From Pseudoruegeria aquimaris (GTDB taxonomy: Bacteria > Pseudomonadota > Alphaproteobacteria > Rhodobacterales > Rhodobacteraceae), in the NCBI RefSeq assembly GCF_900172235.1, contig NZ_FWFQ01000002.1:62001-126000 (forward strand): DNA of 64,000 nt, in the 5' to 3' direction. Positions 18,295-27,700 of the stretch are shown piece after piece. The notes beneath the pieces are model-generated. The model was not told the DNA's origin. It did no database searches and was given only the letters and a program-made list of their open reading frames with translations. A program made the translations under genes and the position numbers. The stretch's first letter is position 1. Every line of letters starts with the position of its first letter.

Positions 18295-19440
18295 ATGAGC
18301 CTCACCGCCAACTGGTCCTACCCCACCGCCATCCGCTTCGGCGCCGGCCGCATCAAGGAGATCGCCGAGGCCTGCGCACAGGCGGGCATCTCCCGCCCGC
18401 TCCTCGTCACCGACAGGGGGCTGGCCACGATGGAGATCACCACCCGCACGCTCGATCTGCTGGAGGCCGCCGGGCTGGGGCGCGCGCTTTTCGCCGACGT
18501 CGATCCCAACCCCAATGAGCTGAACCTCGCCGCCGGCATCGCCGCCTACAAGGCGGGCGGCCATGATGGCGTCATCGCCTTCGGCGGCGGCTCGGGCCTC
18601 GACCTCGGGAAGATGGTCGCCTTCATGGCCGGCCAGACGCGGCCCGTCTGGGATTTCGAGGACATCGGCGATTGGTGGACCCGCGCCGATGCTTCCGCCA
18701 TCGCCCCCATCGTCGCCGTGCCCACCACCGCCGGCACCGGAAGCGAAGTGGGCCGCGCCTCTGTGATCACCAATTCCGAAACCCACGTGAAGAAGATCAT
18801 CTTCCACCCGAAGGTGCTGCCCACCGTGGTGATCTGCGATCCCGAACTCATCACCGGCATGCCGAAGTTCATAACCGCCGGCACCGGGCTCGACGCCTTC
18901 GCCCATTGCGTGGAGGCCTATTCCTCCCCCTTCTATCACCCGATGAGCCAGGGCATCGCGCTCGAAGGCATGCGGCTGGTGAAGGACTACCTCCCGCGCG
19001 CCTATGAGAACGGCAGCGATCTCGAAGCCCGCGCCCAGATGATGAGCGCGGCGATGATGGGAGCAACGGCCTTCCAGAAAGGCCTCGGCGCCATCCACGC
19101 GCTCTCACATCCGATCGGCGCGATTTTCAACACCCACCACGGCACCACCAATGCCGTCTGCATGCCCGCGGTGCTGGAGATGAACGCTCCCGCGATCGCC
19201 GAACGCTTCGACGCCGCCGCCGCCTACCTCGGCATCAAGGGCGGGTTCGAGGGCTTCCGGGCTTACGTGCAGGATCTGAACGACAGCCTCGGCATCCCGC
19301 GCCACCTCGCCGATCTTGGCGTCACCGAAGAGAAGATCGAAATCATGGTTCCCATGGCGCTGGAAGATCCCAGCGCTGGCGGCAACCCGGTGAAGATGAC
19401 GGCAGAGAACACCCGCGCGCTTTTCCACGCCGCGCTTTGA
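18295..19440 (+). CDS. Iron-containing (type III) alcohol dehydrogenase
   Basis: This 381-residue protein shows the family motifs in order: GGGSGLDLGKM near residue 97, PTTAGTGSEV near 143, the AGTGLDAFAHCVEAY metal-binding region near 200 and ALSHPIGAIFNTHHG near 265. Those histidines coordinate the catalytic divalent metal. It is the last gene of the TRAP operon. It would convert an alcohol group, perhaps of a gamma-glutamylated amino alcohol, to an aldehyde for the preceding dehydrogenase. The pair also resembles choline-to-betaine pairs of Gram-positives, so that remains an alternative. Confidence 0.93.
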   Translation: MSLTANWSYPTAIRFGAGRIKEIAEACAQAGISRPLLVTDRGLATMEITTRTLDLLEAAGLGRALFADVDPNPNELNLAAGIAAYKAGGHDGVIAFGGGSGLDLGKMVAFMAGQTRPVWDFEDIGDWWTRADASAIAPIVAVPTTAGTGSEVGRASVITNSETHVKKIIFHPKVLPTVVICDPELITGMPKFITAGTGLDAFAHCVEAYSSPFYHPMSQGIALEGMRLVKDYLPRAYENGSDLEARAQMMSAAMMGATAFQKGLGAIHALSHPIGAIFNTHHGTTNAVCMPAVLEMNAPAIAERFDAAAAYLGIKGGFEGFRAYVQDLNDSLGIPRHLADLGVTEEKIEIMVPMALEDPSAGGNPVKMTAENTRALFHAAL

Positions 19441-19487
19441 CAACCACGAACGGGCGCTTGTGTTTCACGCGCCCATTCACTTTCCTG

Positions 19488-19583
19488 CCTCCGGCGGAGG
19501 TATTTTTGGAACAAAGTCGGGGCCCCACTTTGTTCGACAAATATCTCGGGGGAGGCGCCGCAGGCGGCGGGGGCAGAGCCCCC
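19488..19583. repeat. Dispersed intergenic repeat, inverted pair (copy 1)
   Basis: Two divergent copies of a ~35-bp motif (CTCCGG-CGG-AGGTATTTTTGGAACAAAG and its inverse CACTTTGTTCGACAAATATC) lie head to head. They are followed by a GC tail ending in a GGGGGC-AGA-GCCCCC hairpin. The element fills the gap between two convergent genes and may terminate both. Related copies are at 29522-29558, 33718-33829 and 54225-54262. Confidence 0.8.
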
Positions 19584-19585
19584 TC

Positions 19586-22057
19586 TTAGAACGGCACGTC
19601 GTCGCCGGCCTGATCGGCGGCCACGACGAAACGCGCGACGACTTTCTTCGCCCCGGCCTTCTCGAACGCGATGTCGAGCTTGTCGCCCTCGATGCCCATC
19701 ACGATGCCGTAGCCGAATTTCTGGTGGAACACGCGGTTTCCGGCCGTGAAGCTCGAAACCGCCTCCAGATCGATCGCCGAGGCGCGGCTTTCGCGCGGCT
19801 GGCTCAGGGGGCGCTCGCTCCGGCGCGCCTGCATCCGTTTCCAGCCGGGCGAGTTGTAGACGTCGGCTTTGGTGGCGCGCTGCTCCATCCCGCCGGCCAG
19901 CCCCGTGCCGAAGCCGGCGCCCATCGACCCGGTGTTCAACCCGGCCGCGCCATAGCCGCCGCCGTAGAGGCCCGGAGGAGTCAGCACTTCCACGTGATCC
20001 TCCGGCAATTCGTCGATGAAACGGCTGGGCATGGAGGATTGCCATTGCCCATAGAGCCGCCGATTGGCCGCGAAGGAAATCGTGCACAGCTCCTCGGCGC
20101 GGGTGATGCCGACGTAGGCGAGGCGGCGCTCTTCCTCCAGCCCCTTCAGGCCGTTCTCGTCCATCGAGCGCTGCGAGGGAAAGAGCCCGTCCTCCCATCC
20201 GGGCAGGAAGACCACCGGAAACTCCAGCCCCTTGGCGCCGTGCAGCGTCATGATGGTGACCTTCTCTTCCGTTTCTTCCTGCTCGTTGTCCATGATCAGG
20301 GCAACATGTTCGAGGAAGCCCTGGAGGTTGTCGAAATTCTCCAGCGCCTTGACGAGTTCCTTCAGGTTTTCGAGCCGGCCCGGTGCCTCGGGTGACTTGT
20401 CGTTCTGCCAATGGGCGGTGTAGCCGCTTTCGTCGAGGATCACCTCGGCCAGTTCGACGTGGGAAAGCCCGGGCAGCGGCGGCTGCAGCGGCACGAGGCC
20501 ATCGTCCAGCACGGCGTCTTCGTCAAGGAAATCCAGCTGCGCGTTCAGCACCGCCGCGTGCCAGCGCGCGCAGGCGTCCACCAGCTTGCGCAGTTCCGCC
20601 GCGCCCTTGCCGCCGAGGCCCTTCTCCTCCAGCAGGATCCGCGCGCCCTCCAGCAGGGGCACGCCGTTGCTGCGCGCTGCCATCTGGATCTTCTGCTGCG
20701 CCTTGTCGCCCAGCCCGCGTTTGGGCGTGTTGACGATGCGCTCGAAGGCCAGATCGTCGTCGGGGGAGACGGCGATGCGGAAATAGGCCATGGCATCACG
20801 GATCTCCATCCGCTCGTAGAAGCGCGGCCCGCCGATGACGCGATAGGGCAGCCCGATCGTGAGGAAGCGATCCTCGAAGGCGCGCATCTGGTGGGAAGCC
20901 CGCACGAGGATGGCCATGTCGTCCAGCGAGCGCGGCGGCAGCCCTCGGGTGCCGCGCTGAAGGCTTTCGATCTCCTCTCCGATCCAGCGCGCCTCTTCCT
21001 CCCCGTCCCAGTGGCCGATGAGGCGGACCTTCTCGCCCTCCTGCGCTTCCGTCCAAAGCTCCTTGCCCAGCCGGCTTCGGTTGCCGGCGATCACGCCGGA
21101 GGCGGCGGCGAGGATATGCGGCGTGGAGCGGTAGTTCTGCTCCAGCCGGACGACCTTGGCGCCGGGAAAATCCTTCTCGAAGCGCAGGATGTTGCCCACC
21201 TCCGCGCCGCGCCAGCCGTAGATCGACTGATCGTCGTCGCCCACGCAGCAGATGTTCTTGTGGTCCGCCGCCAGCAGCCGCAGCCAGAGATACTGGGCGA
21301 CGTTGGTATCCTGGTATTCGTCCACGAGGATGTAGCGGAACCAGCGCTGGTATTGCGCCAGCACGTCGGGGTGTTTCTGGAAGATGGAGACCATGTGCAG
21401 CAGCAGATCGCCGAAATCCACCGCGTTCAGCTCGACAAGGCGGCGCTGATAGGCCTCGTAGAGTTCGCCGCCCATGTTGTTGTAGGCCGCGGCCTCGCCG
21501 GCGGGCACCTGCGAGGGGCCCCAGGCGCGGTTCTTCCAGCCGTCGATCAGCCCGGCGAGCATGCGGGCGGGCCAGCGCTTGTCGTCGATGTTGGCCGCCG
21601 AGATGAGCTGCTTGAGCAGGCGCAGCTGATCGTCCGTATCGAGGATGGTGAAATTGCTTTTCAGATCCACCAGTTCGGCATGACGGCGCAGCAGCTTCAC
21701 GCAGATCGCGTGGAAGGTGCCCATCCACGGCATGCCCTCGACGGACTGGCCGAGCGTGCGCGCCACGCGCTCCTTCATTTCGCGCGCGGCCTTGTTGGTG
21801 AAGGTCACCGCGAGGATCTCGTTGGGGCGCGCGCGGCCGGTGTTGAGCAGGTGGGCGATGCGGGTGGTGAGCGCCTTCGTCTTGCCGGTGCCGGCGCCGG
21901 CGAGCATCAGCACGGGGCCGTCCAGCGCCTCCACCGCCTCGCGTTGGGCCGGGTTCAGATCATCGAGGTAGGGCGCGGGGCGCGCGGCCATGGCCCGGGC
22001 GGCCAGAGAGGGCCGTGCGGCGCTCTCGAAAGCGTCGTTTTCATCAAAGCTGCTCAT
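19586..22057 (-). CDS. UvrD/PcrA-type ATP-dependent DNA helicase
   Basis: This 823-residue protein is a superfamily-1 3'-5' helicase for DNA repair and for removing proteins from DNA. It has the Q-motif LNPAQREAV, Walker A GAGTGKT near residue 54, the LVDEYQDTN Walker B motif near 250, GDDDQSIYGWRGAE, QNYRST, a GLEFPVVF segment near 595 and VGITRAEEL near 650. The open frame extends further upstream, but the ATG at 22055-22057 places the helicase N-terminus at a normal distance from motif I. The last ~120 residues form a low-conservation linker and a C-terminal domain (FHQKFGYGIVMGIEGDKLDI) of the kind that binds RNA polymerase in PcrA/UvrD. Confidence 0.93.
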   Translation of the reverse strand: MSSFDENDAFESAARPSLAARAMAARPAPYLDDLNPAQREAVEALDGPVLMLAGAGTGKTKALTTRIAHLLNTGRARPNEILAVTFTNKAAREMKERVARTLGQSVEGMPWMGTFHAICVKLLRRHAELVDLKSNFTILDTDDQLRLLKQLISAANIDDKRWPARMLAGLIDGWKNRAWGPSQVPAGEAAAYNNMGGELYEAYQRRLVELNAVDFGDLLLHMVSIFQKHPDVLAQYQRWFRYILVDEYQDTNVAQYLWLRLLAADHKNICCVGDDDQSIYGWRGAEVGNILRFEKDFPGAKVVRLEQNYRSTPHILAAASGVIAGNRSRLGKELWTEAQEGEKVRLIGHWDGEEEARWIGEEIESLQRGTRGLPPRSLDDMAILVRASHQMRAFEDRFLTIGLPYRVIGGPRFYERMEIRDAMAYFRIAVSPDDDLAFERIVNTPKRGLGDKAQQKIQMAARSNGVPLLEGARILLEEKGLGGKGAAELRKLVDACARWHAAVLNAQLDFLDEDAVLDDGLVPLQPPLPGLSHVELAEVILDESGYTAHWQNDKSPEAPGRLENLKELVKALENFDNLQGFLEHVALIMDNEQEETEEKVTIMTLHGAKGLEFPVVFLPGWEDGLFPSQRSMDENGLKGLEEERRLAYVGITRAEELCTISFAANRRLYGQWQSSMPSRFIDELPEDHVEVLTPPGLYGGGYGAAGLNTGSMGAGFGTGLAGGMEQRATKADVYNSPGWKRMQARRSERPLSQPRESRASAIDLEAVSSFTAGNRVFHQKFGYGIVMGIEGDKLDIAFEKAGAKKVVARFVVAADQAGDDVPF

Positions 22058-22391
22058 GGCGCGCATCTTAGCCCGGCCGCCGGGAAAGGAAAAGCCGTGT
22101 TCGCTTAATGTTCGAGCGCCGGCGGCGGCCCGCGCGCGCCCGTCCCGCCCCTGGCCGCGGCGCCCAGATGATCGATGAGCGCATCTCCCGGCGAAGTACG
22201 AAGCGCCCGCATTCATGCGCGCATTGGCCGAGCACGGCGGCATTTGCCTGCCGGGCGTCGGCGCCGATGCCGCCACAGGTTGCGCTCTATCCCCTGCTGC
22301 GCCGCGGCGGCGATGTCGTATCCCGCTAACACCCGCGCGGCCCCGCGCCGCTTTAGGATCCGGCCGAACACCCAGCCAGACGGAGGAGAAA
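22058..22391. other. Divergent intergenic region, no gene seen
   Basis: This 334-bp gap separates the divergent helicase and DJ-1 family genes. It is very GC-rich with no convincing coding frame, RNA gene or repeat. It presumably holds both promoters, but no clear hexamers stand out. A CGGAGGAGAA ribosome-binding site lies at its right end. Confidence 0.5.
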
Positions 22392-22949
22392 ATGGCCAAG
22401 GTTCTGATGATAACGGGAGATTTCACCGAGGATTACGAAACGATGGTGCCCTTCCAGACGCTTCTGGCCTGCGGGCACGAGGTGGCGGCTGCCTGCCCCG
22501 GCAAGGCCGCCGGGGAAACGGTCAAGACCGCGATTCACGATTTCGAAGGGGATCAGACCTATACTGAGAAGCCCGGCCACATTTTCGCGCTCAACGCCAC
22601 CTGGGCCGAGATCGACGCCGGCGCCTATGATGCGCTCGTGATCCCCGGCGGGCGGGCGCCCGAATACCTGCGGCTTGACGAAAGCGTCCTGGTCGCCGTG
22701 CGCCACTTCTTTGACGCCGGCAAGCCGGTGGCCGCGATCTGCCACGGGGCGCAGCTTCTGGCCGCGGCGGGCGTTCTGGAGGGGCGGACGTGCTCCGCCT
22801 ACCCTGCCTGCGCCCCCGAAGTGCGCGCCGCAGGCGGCACCTATGCCGAGATCGAGGTGACAGAGGCCGTGACCGATGGCACTCTCGTCACTGCGCCCGC
22901 CTGGCCGGCCCACCCGGCCTGGCTGAAGCAGTTCATGGCGCTTCTGTAG
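22392..22949 (+). CDS. DJ-1/PfpI family protein
   Basis: This 185-residue protein has the DJ-1/PfpI flavodoxin-like fold. The nucleophile elbow is AICHGAQLL near residue 117, and the [10 protein letters not shown] segment near 80 supplies the usual Glu/Gly environment. Family members include deglycases, glyoxalases and stress proteins, so the precise activity is open. The ATG at 22392 is preceded by GGAGGAG at ideal spacing. The gene lies alone, divergent from the helicase, with an RHH-protein gene 76 bp downstream. Confidence 0.88.
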   Translation: MAKVLMITGDFTEDYETMVPFQTLLACGHEVAAACPGKAAGETVKTAIHDFEGDQTYTEKPGHIFALNATWAEIDAGAYDALVIPGGRAPEYLRLDESVLVAVRHFFDAGKPVAAICHGAQLLAAAGVLEGRTCSAYPACAPEVRAAGGTYAEIEVTEAVTDGTLVTAPAWPAHPAWLKQFMALL

Positions 22950-23025
22950 GCGCGCTTGCGCGGGGCGGCGGCCGTCGCCGCCCGGCACACGGGGGAGAAG
23001 GCACAGGGGGGAGGAGGCCCGGACC

Positions 23026-23421
23026 ATGTGTGAATTGTTCATCGGCGCGGAGCCTGCGCTCTGGCGCAGCCGCACCAAATCGCTGCGCATCGACGGCGTG
23101 GCCACCTCGATCCGCATCGAGGAGTTCTTCTGGCAGACGCTGGACGAAATCGCCCGGCGCGATGCGATGACGGTGAACCAGCTCATCACGCGCCTCTATT
23201 TCGAAGCCATCGACGCCGGCCACGACATGGGCAACTTCACCTCCTTCCTGAGGGTCTGCTGCGCGCGCTACCTCGCGCTGGCCGCCGACGGCGAGATCGC
23301 ACGCTCCGAGGCCAGCCCGCTTTCGCAGGTGGATGCGCCGGGGCTGCTGCGCCGCGAGGCCGACCGCCGCGCCGCCCGCCGGCTCGCCGCGGCGGATCGG
23401 GGCGGCAAGCCCCTGATTTGA
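23026..23421 (+). CDS. Ribbon-helix-helix domain protein (RHH_4 type)
   Basis: This 131-residue protein contains the alphaproteobacterial RHH_4 pattern: RSRTKSLRIDGVATSIRIEEFFW, split here as strand residues about 15-32, then two helices with LDEIARRDAMTVNQLITRLY to about residue 65. It should form a dimer that binds DNA through the beta ribbon. The C-terminal third is arginine/alanine-rich and variable. A strong GGGGGAGGAGG site precedes the ATG. Targets are unknown. It may be co-transcribed with the hydroxy-acid dehydrogenase gene that starts 36 bp downstream. Confidence 0.82.
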   Translation: MCELFIGAEPALWRSRTKSLRIDGVATSIRIEEFFWQTLDEIARRDAMTVNQLITRLYFEAIDAGHDMGNFTSFLRVCCARYLALAADGEIARSEASPLSQVDAPGLLRREADRRAARRLAAADRGGKPLI

Positions 23422-23457
23422 GATTGATCTGCGCCCCGGCGGGCGCGAGAGTGCGGC

Positions 23458-24603
23458 ATGGATCTCGACAGCCGCTACCCCGCCCTCTCCGATCTGAAGG
23501 CCCGCGCCAGGCGACGCGTGCCCCATTTCGTCTGGGAATACCTCGATTCCGGCACCGGCACCGAAGCCGCTGTGCGCCGCAACCGTGAAGCGCTGGACGC
23601 GATCCTCTTCCGCCCCTCCATCCTGCATGGCGAGATGGTGCCGGATCTCTCCTGCACGCTGATGGGGCAGGCCTACCCCCTGCCCTTCGGCATCGCGCCC
23701 GTGGGCACCTCCGGCGTGCTGTGGCCCGACGCCGAGCGCAAGCTGGCCCGGCTCGCAGGCGAGGTGGGCATTCCCTACGGCCTCTCCACCGTTGCCACCC
23801 GCACCCCGGAAGAAACCGGGCCGCTTGCCAAGGGCCACGGGTGGTTCCAGCTCTACCCGCCCCGTCAGGTGGACGTGCGCAAGGACATGCTTTCCCGTGC
23901 CTGGAACGCGGGTTTCCGCAAGCTCGTGCTGACGGTCGATGTGCCCGCCAACAGCCGCCGGGAGCGGCAGGTGCGCGGCGGTCTGGCCCAGCCGATCCGG
24001 ATGACGCCGCGCCTGCTCTGGCAGATGGCGCGCTGTCCGGCGTGGTCCGCCGGGATCGCCCGGCTCGGGCGCCCGCGCATGAAGCTGATCGAAAGCTACA
24101 GCAAGGCCGCGGGCTCGCTCTCCTCCGTGGCCCACGTGGGCACCCTGCTGCGCACCTCGCCGGACTGGGCCTACCTGCGCTGGCTGCGCGCCCATTGGGA
24201 GGGCGAGCTGGTGGTCAAGGGCGTGCTGCGGGCCGAGGACGTGGGCCCGCTGATCGATGCGGGCGTGGATGCGATCTGGGTTTCCAACCACGCGGGGCGC
24301 CAGTTCGACGGCGCCCCGGCCGCGATCCACTGCCTGCCAGCCATCCGGGCGGCCGCGGGCCCGGACTACCCGCTGATCTACGACAGTGGCATCGAAGGCG
24401 GCCTCGACATCCTGCGCGCCCTCGCGCTCGGCGCGGATTTCGTGATGCTGGGCAAGGCCTTCCACTTCGGCCTCGCCGCCTTCGACGAAGCCGGGGCGGC
24501 GCATGTCGTGAACATCCTGCGCAAGGACATGGAAAGCAACATGTGCCAAATTGGAACGCCGCGATTGAAAGATCTGGAAAGCGCACTTTTGACCCCAGCG
24601 TAA
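23458..24603 (+). CDS. FMN-dependent alpha-hydroxy-acid dehydrogenase (L-lactate dehydrogenase-like)
   Basis: This 381-residue protein has the TIM-barrel FMN fold of glycolate oxidase and L-lactate dehydrogenase. It shows PFGIAPVGTSG near residue 78, LVVKGVLRAED near 250 (flavin-contacting Lys) and SNHAGRQFDG near 278 (catalytic His and substrate Arg). The phosphate-binding stretch, usually DGGVRRGTD, reads DSGIEGGLD, so the usual arginine is a glutamate. LALGADFVMLGK follows as expected. The electron acceptor and the exact 2-hydroxy acid are not predictable. It lies 36 bp after the RHH gene and about 100 bp before pyruvate carboxylase, where an L-lactate-to-pyruvate role would fit. Confidence 0.87.
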   Translation: MDLDSRYPALSDLKARARRRVPHFVWEYLDSGTGTEAAVRRNREALDAILFRPSILHGEMVPDLSCTLMGQAYPLPFGIAPVGTSGVLWPDAERKLARLAGEVGIPYGLSTVATRTPEETGPLAKGHGWFQLYPPRQVDVRKDMLSRAWNAGFRKLVLTVDVPANSRRERQVRGGLAQPIRMTPRLLWQMARCPAWSAGIARLGRPRMKLIESYSKAAGSLSSVAHVGTLLRTSPDWAYLRWLRAHWEGELVVKGVLRAEDVGPLIDAGVDAIWVSNHAGRQFDGAPAAIHCLPAIRAAAGPDYPLIYDSGIEGGLDILRALALGADFVMLGKAFHFGLAAFDEAGAAHVVNILRKDMESNMCQIGTPRLKDLESALLTPA

Positions 24604-24705
24604 ACCGCCCCCGCTTTTCCGGCCGGCTACCCATTTCTACGGCTATACTGCGGCGCAGAAACTGGTTACAAAACCGTCGCATTTGACTGCTCATTGGGGG
24701 AAATC

Positions 24706-27700
24706 ATGGCAGAATTTCGCAAGATCCTCGTTGCGAACCGTGGTGAAATCGCCATCCGCGTCATGCGGGCGGCCAACGAAATGGGCAAGAAGACAGTTGC
24801 CATCTACGCCGAGGAAGACAAGCTCTCCCTCCATCGTTTCAAGGCGGACGAGGCCTACCGTATCGGCGAGGGCCTCGGCCCCGTGGCCGCCTATCTGAGC
24901 ATCGACGAGATCATCCGCGTCGCCAAGATGAGCGGCGCCGACGCGATCCACCCCGGCTACGGGCTTCTGTCTGAGAACCCGGACTTCGTGGATGCATGTG
25001 CAGCAAACGGCATCACCTTCATCGGCCCCAAGGCCGAGACCATGCGCGCCCTCGGCGACAAGGCCTCCGCCCGCCGCGTGGCGATCGAGGCCGGCGTGCC
25101 GGTGATCCCGGCCACCGAGGTGCTGGGCGACGACATGGAGGCGATCAAGGCCGAAGCCGCCAAGATCGGCTACCCGCTGATGCTGAAGGCCTCCTGGGGC
25201 GGCGGCGGGCGCGGGATGCGCCCGATCCTCTCGGAAGATGAGGTCGAGGAGAAGGTGCTTGAGGGCCGCCGCGAAGCCGAGGCCGCCTTCGGCAACGGCG
25301 AGGGCTACCTCGAGAAGATGATCACCCGCGCCCGCCACGTCGAGGTGCAGATCCTCGGCGACAAGCACGGCGGCATGTATCACCTCTACGAGCGGGACTG
25401 CTCGGTGCAGCGGCGCAACCAGAAAGTGGTGGAACGCGCGCCCGCGCCCTACCTGACGGAGGAGCAGCGCGCCGAGATCTGCGAGCTCGGCTACAAGATC
25501 TGCAAGCACGTGAACTACGAATGCGCCGGCACCGTCGAATTCCTGATGGATATGGAGAGCGGCAACTTCTACTTCATCGAGGTGAACCCGCGCGTGCAGG
25601 TCGAGCACACCGTCACCGAGGAAGTGACCGGCATCGACATCGTGCAGGCCCAGATCCTGATCGCCGAGGGCAAGACGATCGCCGAGGCCACCGGCAAGCC
25701 CACGCAGGAAGATGTCCGCCTCAACGGCCACGCCCTGCAGTGCCGCGTGACGACGGAAGATCCCCAGAACAACTTCATCCCCGACTACGGCCGCATCACC
25801 GCCTACCGCTCCGCCACCGGCATGGGCATCCGGCTCGACGGCGGCACCGCCTATTCCGGCGGCGTCATCACCCGCTACTACGATTCGCTTCTGACGAAGA
25901 TCACCGCCTGGGCCCCGACGCCGGAGAAGGCCATCGCCCGGATGGACCGCGCGCTGCGCGAGTTCCGCATCCGCGGCGTCTCCACCAACATCGCCTTCGT
26001 GGAGAACCTGCTCAAGCACCCGACGTTCCTGTCCAATGAATACACCACCAAGTTCATCGACGAGACGCCGGAGCTCTTCACCTTCTCCAAGCGGCGCGAC
26101 CGCGGCACCAAGGTGCTCACCTACATCGCCGACATCTCGGTGAACGGGCACCCCGAAACAGCCGGCCGGCCGCCCCTGCCCGCCGACGTGCGCGAGCCCA
26201 AGCCGCCGAAGGCCGACACGCCGCCCGCCTACGGCACGCGCAACCTGCTGGAGCAGAAAGGCCCGCAGGCGGTGGCGGACTGGATGAAGCAGCAGCGCCA
26301 GCTCCTGATCACCGACACCACCATGCGCGACGGTCACCAGTCGCTGCTGGCCACCCGGATGCGCTCGATCGACATGATCCGCGTCGCGCCCGCCTATGCG
26401 GCGAACCTGCCGCAGCTCTTCTCGGTGGAATGCTGGGGCGGCGCCACCTTCGACGTGGCCTACCGCTTCCTGCAGGAATGCCCCTGGCAGCGCCTGCGCG
26501 ATCTGCGCGCCCGCATGCCCAACCTGATGACGCAGATGCTGCTGCGCGCCTCCAACGGCGTGGGCTACACCAACTACCCCGACAACGTGGTGCAGAGCTT
26601 CGTGAAGCAGGCCGCCATCACCGGGGTGGACGTGTTCCGCGTCTTCGACTCGCTCAACTGGGTCGAGAACATGCGCGTGGCGATGGATGCGGTGATCGAG
26701 GCCGACAAGGTCTGCGAGGGCACGATCTGCTACACCGGCGACATCCTGAACCCGGCGCGCGCCAAGTATGACGTCAAGTACTACGTCAACATGGCCAAGG
26801 AGCTGGAAGCCGCCGGCGCCCACGTGCTGGGCCTGAAGGACATGGCGGGCCTGCTGAAGCCCGCCGCCGCCCGCGTGCTGATCCGCGCCCTGAAGGAGGA
26901 GGTCGGCCTGCCGATCCACTTCCACACCCATGACACTTCCGGCATCGGCGGCGCCACGATCCTGGCCGCCGCGGAAGCCGGCGTGGATGCCGTGGACGCG
27001 GCGATGGACGCGCTGTCGGGCAACACCAGCCAGCCGACGCTGGGCTCCATCGTCGAAGCCCTCGCCAACACCGAGCGCGACACCGGGCTGGACATCAACG
27101 CGATCCGCGAGATCTCCAACTACTGGGAGGGCGCGCGCGCCCAATATGCCGCCTTCGAAAGCGGCCTGCAGGCCCCGGCGAGCGAAGTCTACCTGCACGA
27201 GATGCCGGGCGGCCAGTTCACCAACCTCAAGGCGCAGGCGCGCTCGCTCGGGCTGGAGGAGCGCTGGCACGAGGTCGCCCAGACCTATGCCGACGTGAAC
27301 CAGATGTTCGGCGACATCGTGAAGGTCACCCCCTCCTCCAAGGTGGTGGGCGACATGGCGCTGATGATGGTCTCGCAAGGGCTCACCCGCGAGCAGGTCG
27401 AGGATCCGAACACCGAGGTCGCCTTTCCCGATTCCGTGATCGACATGATGCGCGGCAATCTCGGCCAGCCCCCGGGCGGCTTCCCGGAAGGCATCCTGAA
27501 GAAGGTGCTGAAGGACGAAACCCCCATCACCGATCGCCCCGGCAAGCACCTGCCGCCGGTGGATCTGGAGGAAGTCCGCGCCAAGCTCTCCGAAGAGCTG
27601 AACGGCTTCGAAGTGGATGACGAGGATCTCAACGGCTACCTGATGTATCCGAAGGTCTTCCTCGATTACATGGGCCGCCACCGCCAGTATGGTCCGGTGC

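Noticed and set aside
12927-18311. Very long open frame (1794 codons) on the minus strand opposite the TRAP/ligase operon
   Set aside because: The plus strand holds six well-recognised, tightly packed genes here. The antisense frame arises from GC-rich third positions, and its translation has low-complexity His/Gly/Asp-rich composition without family motifs.
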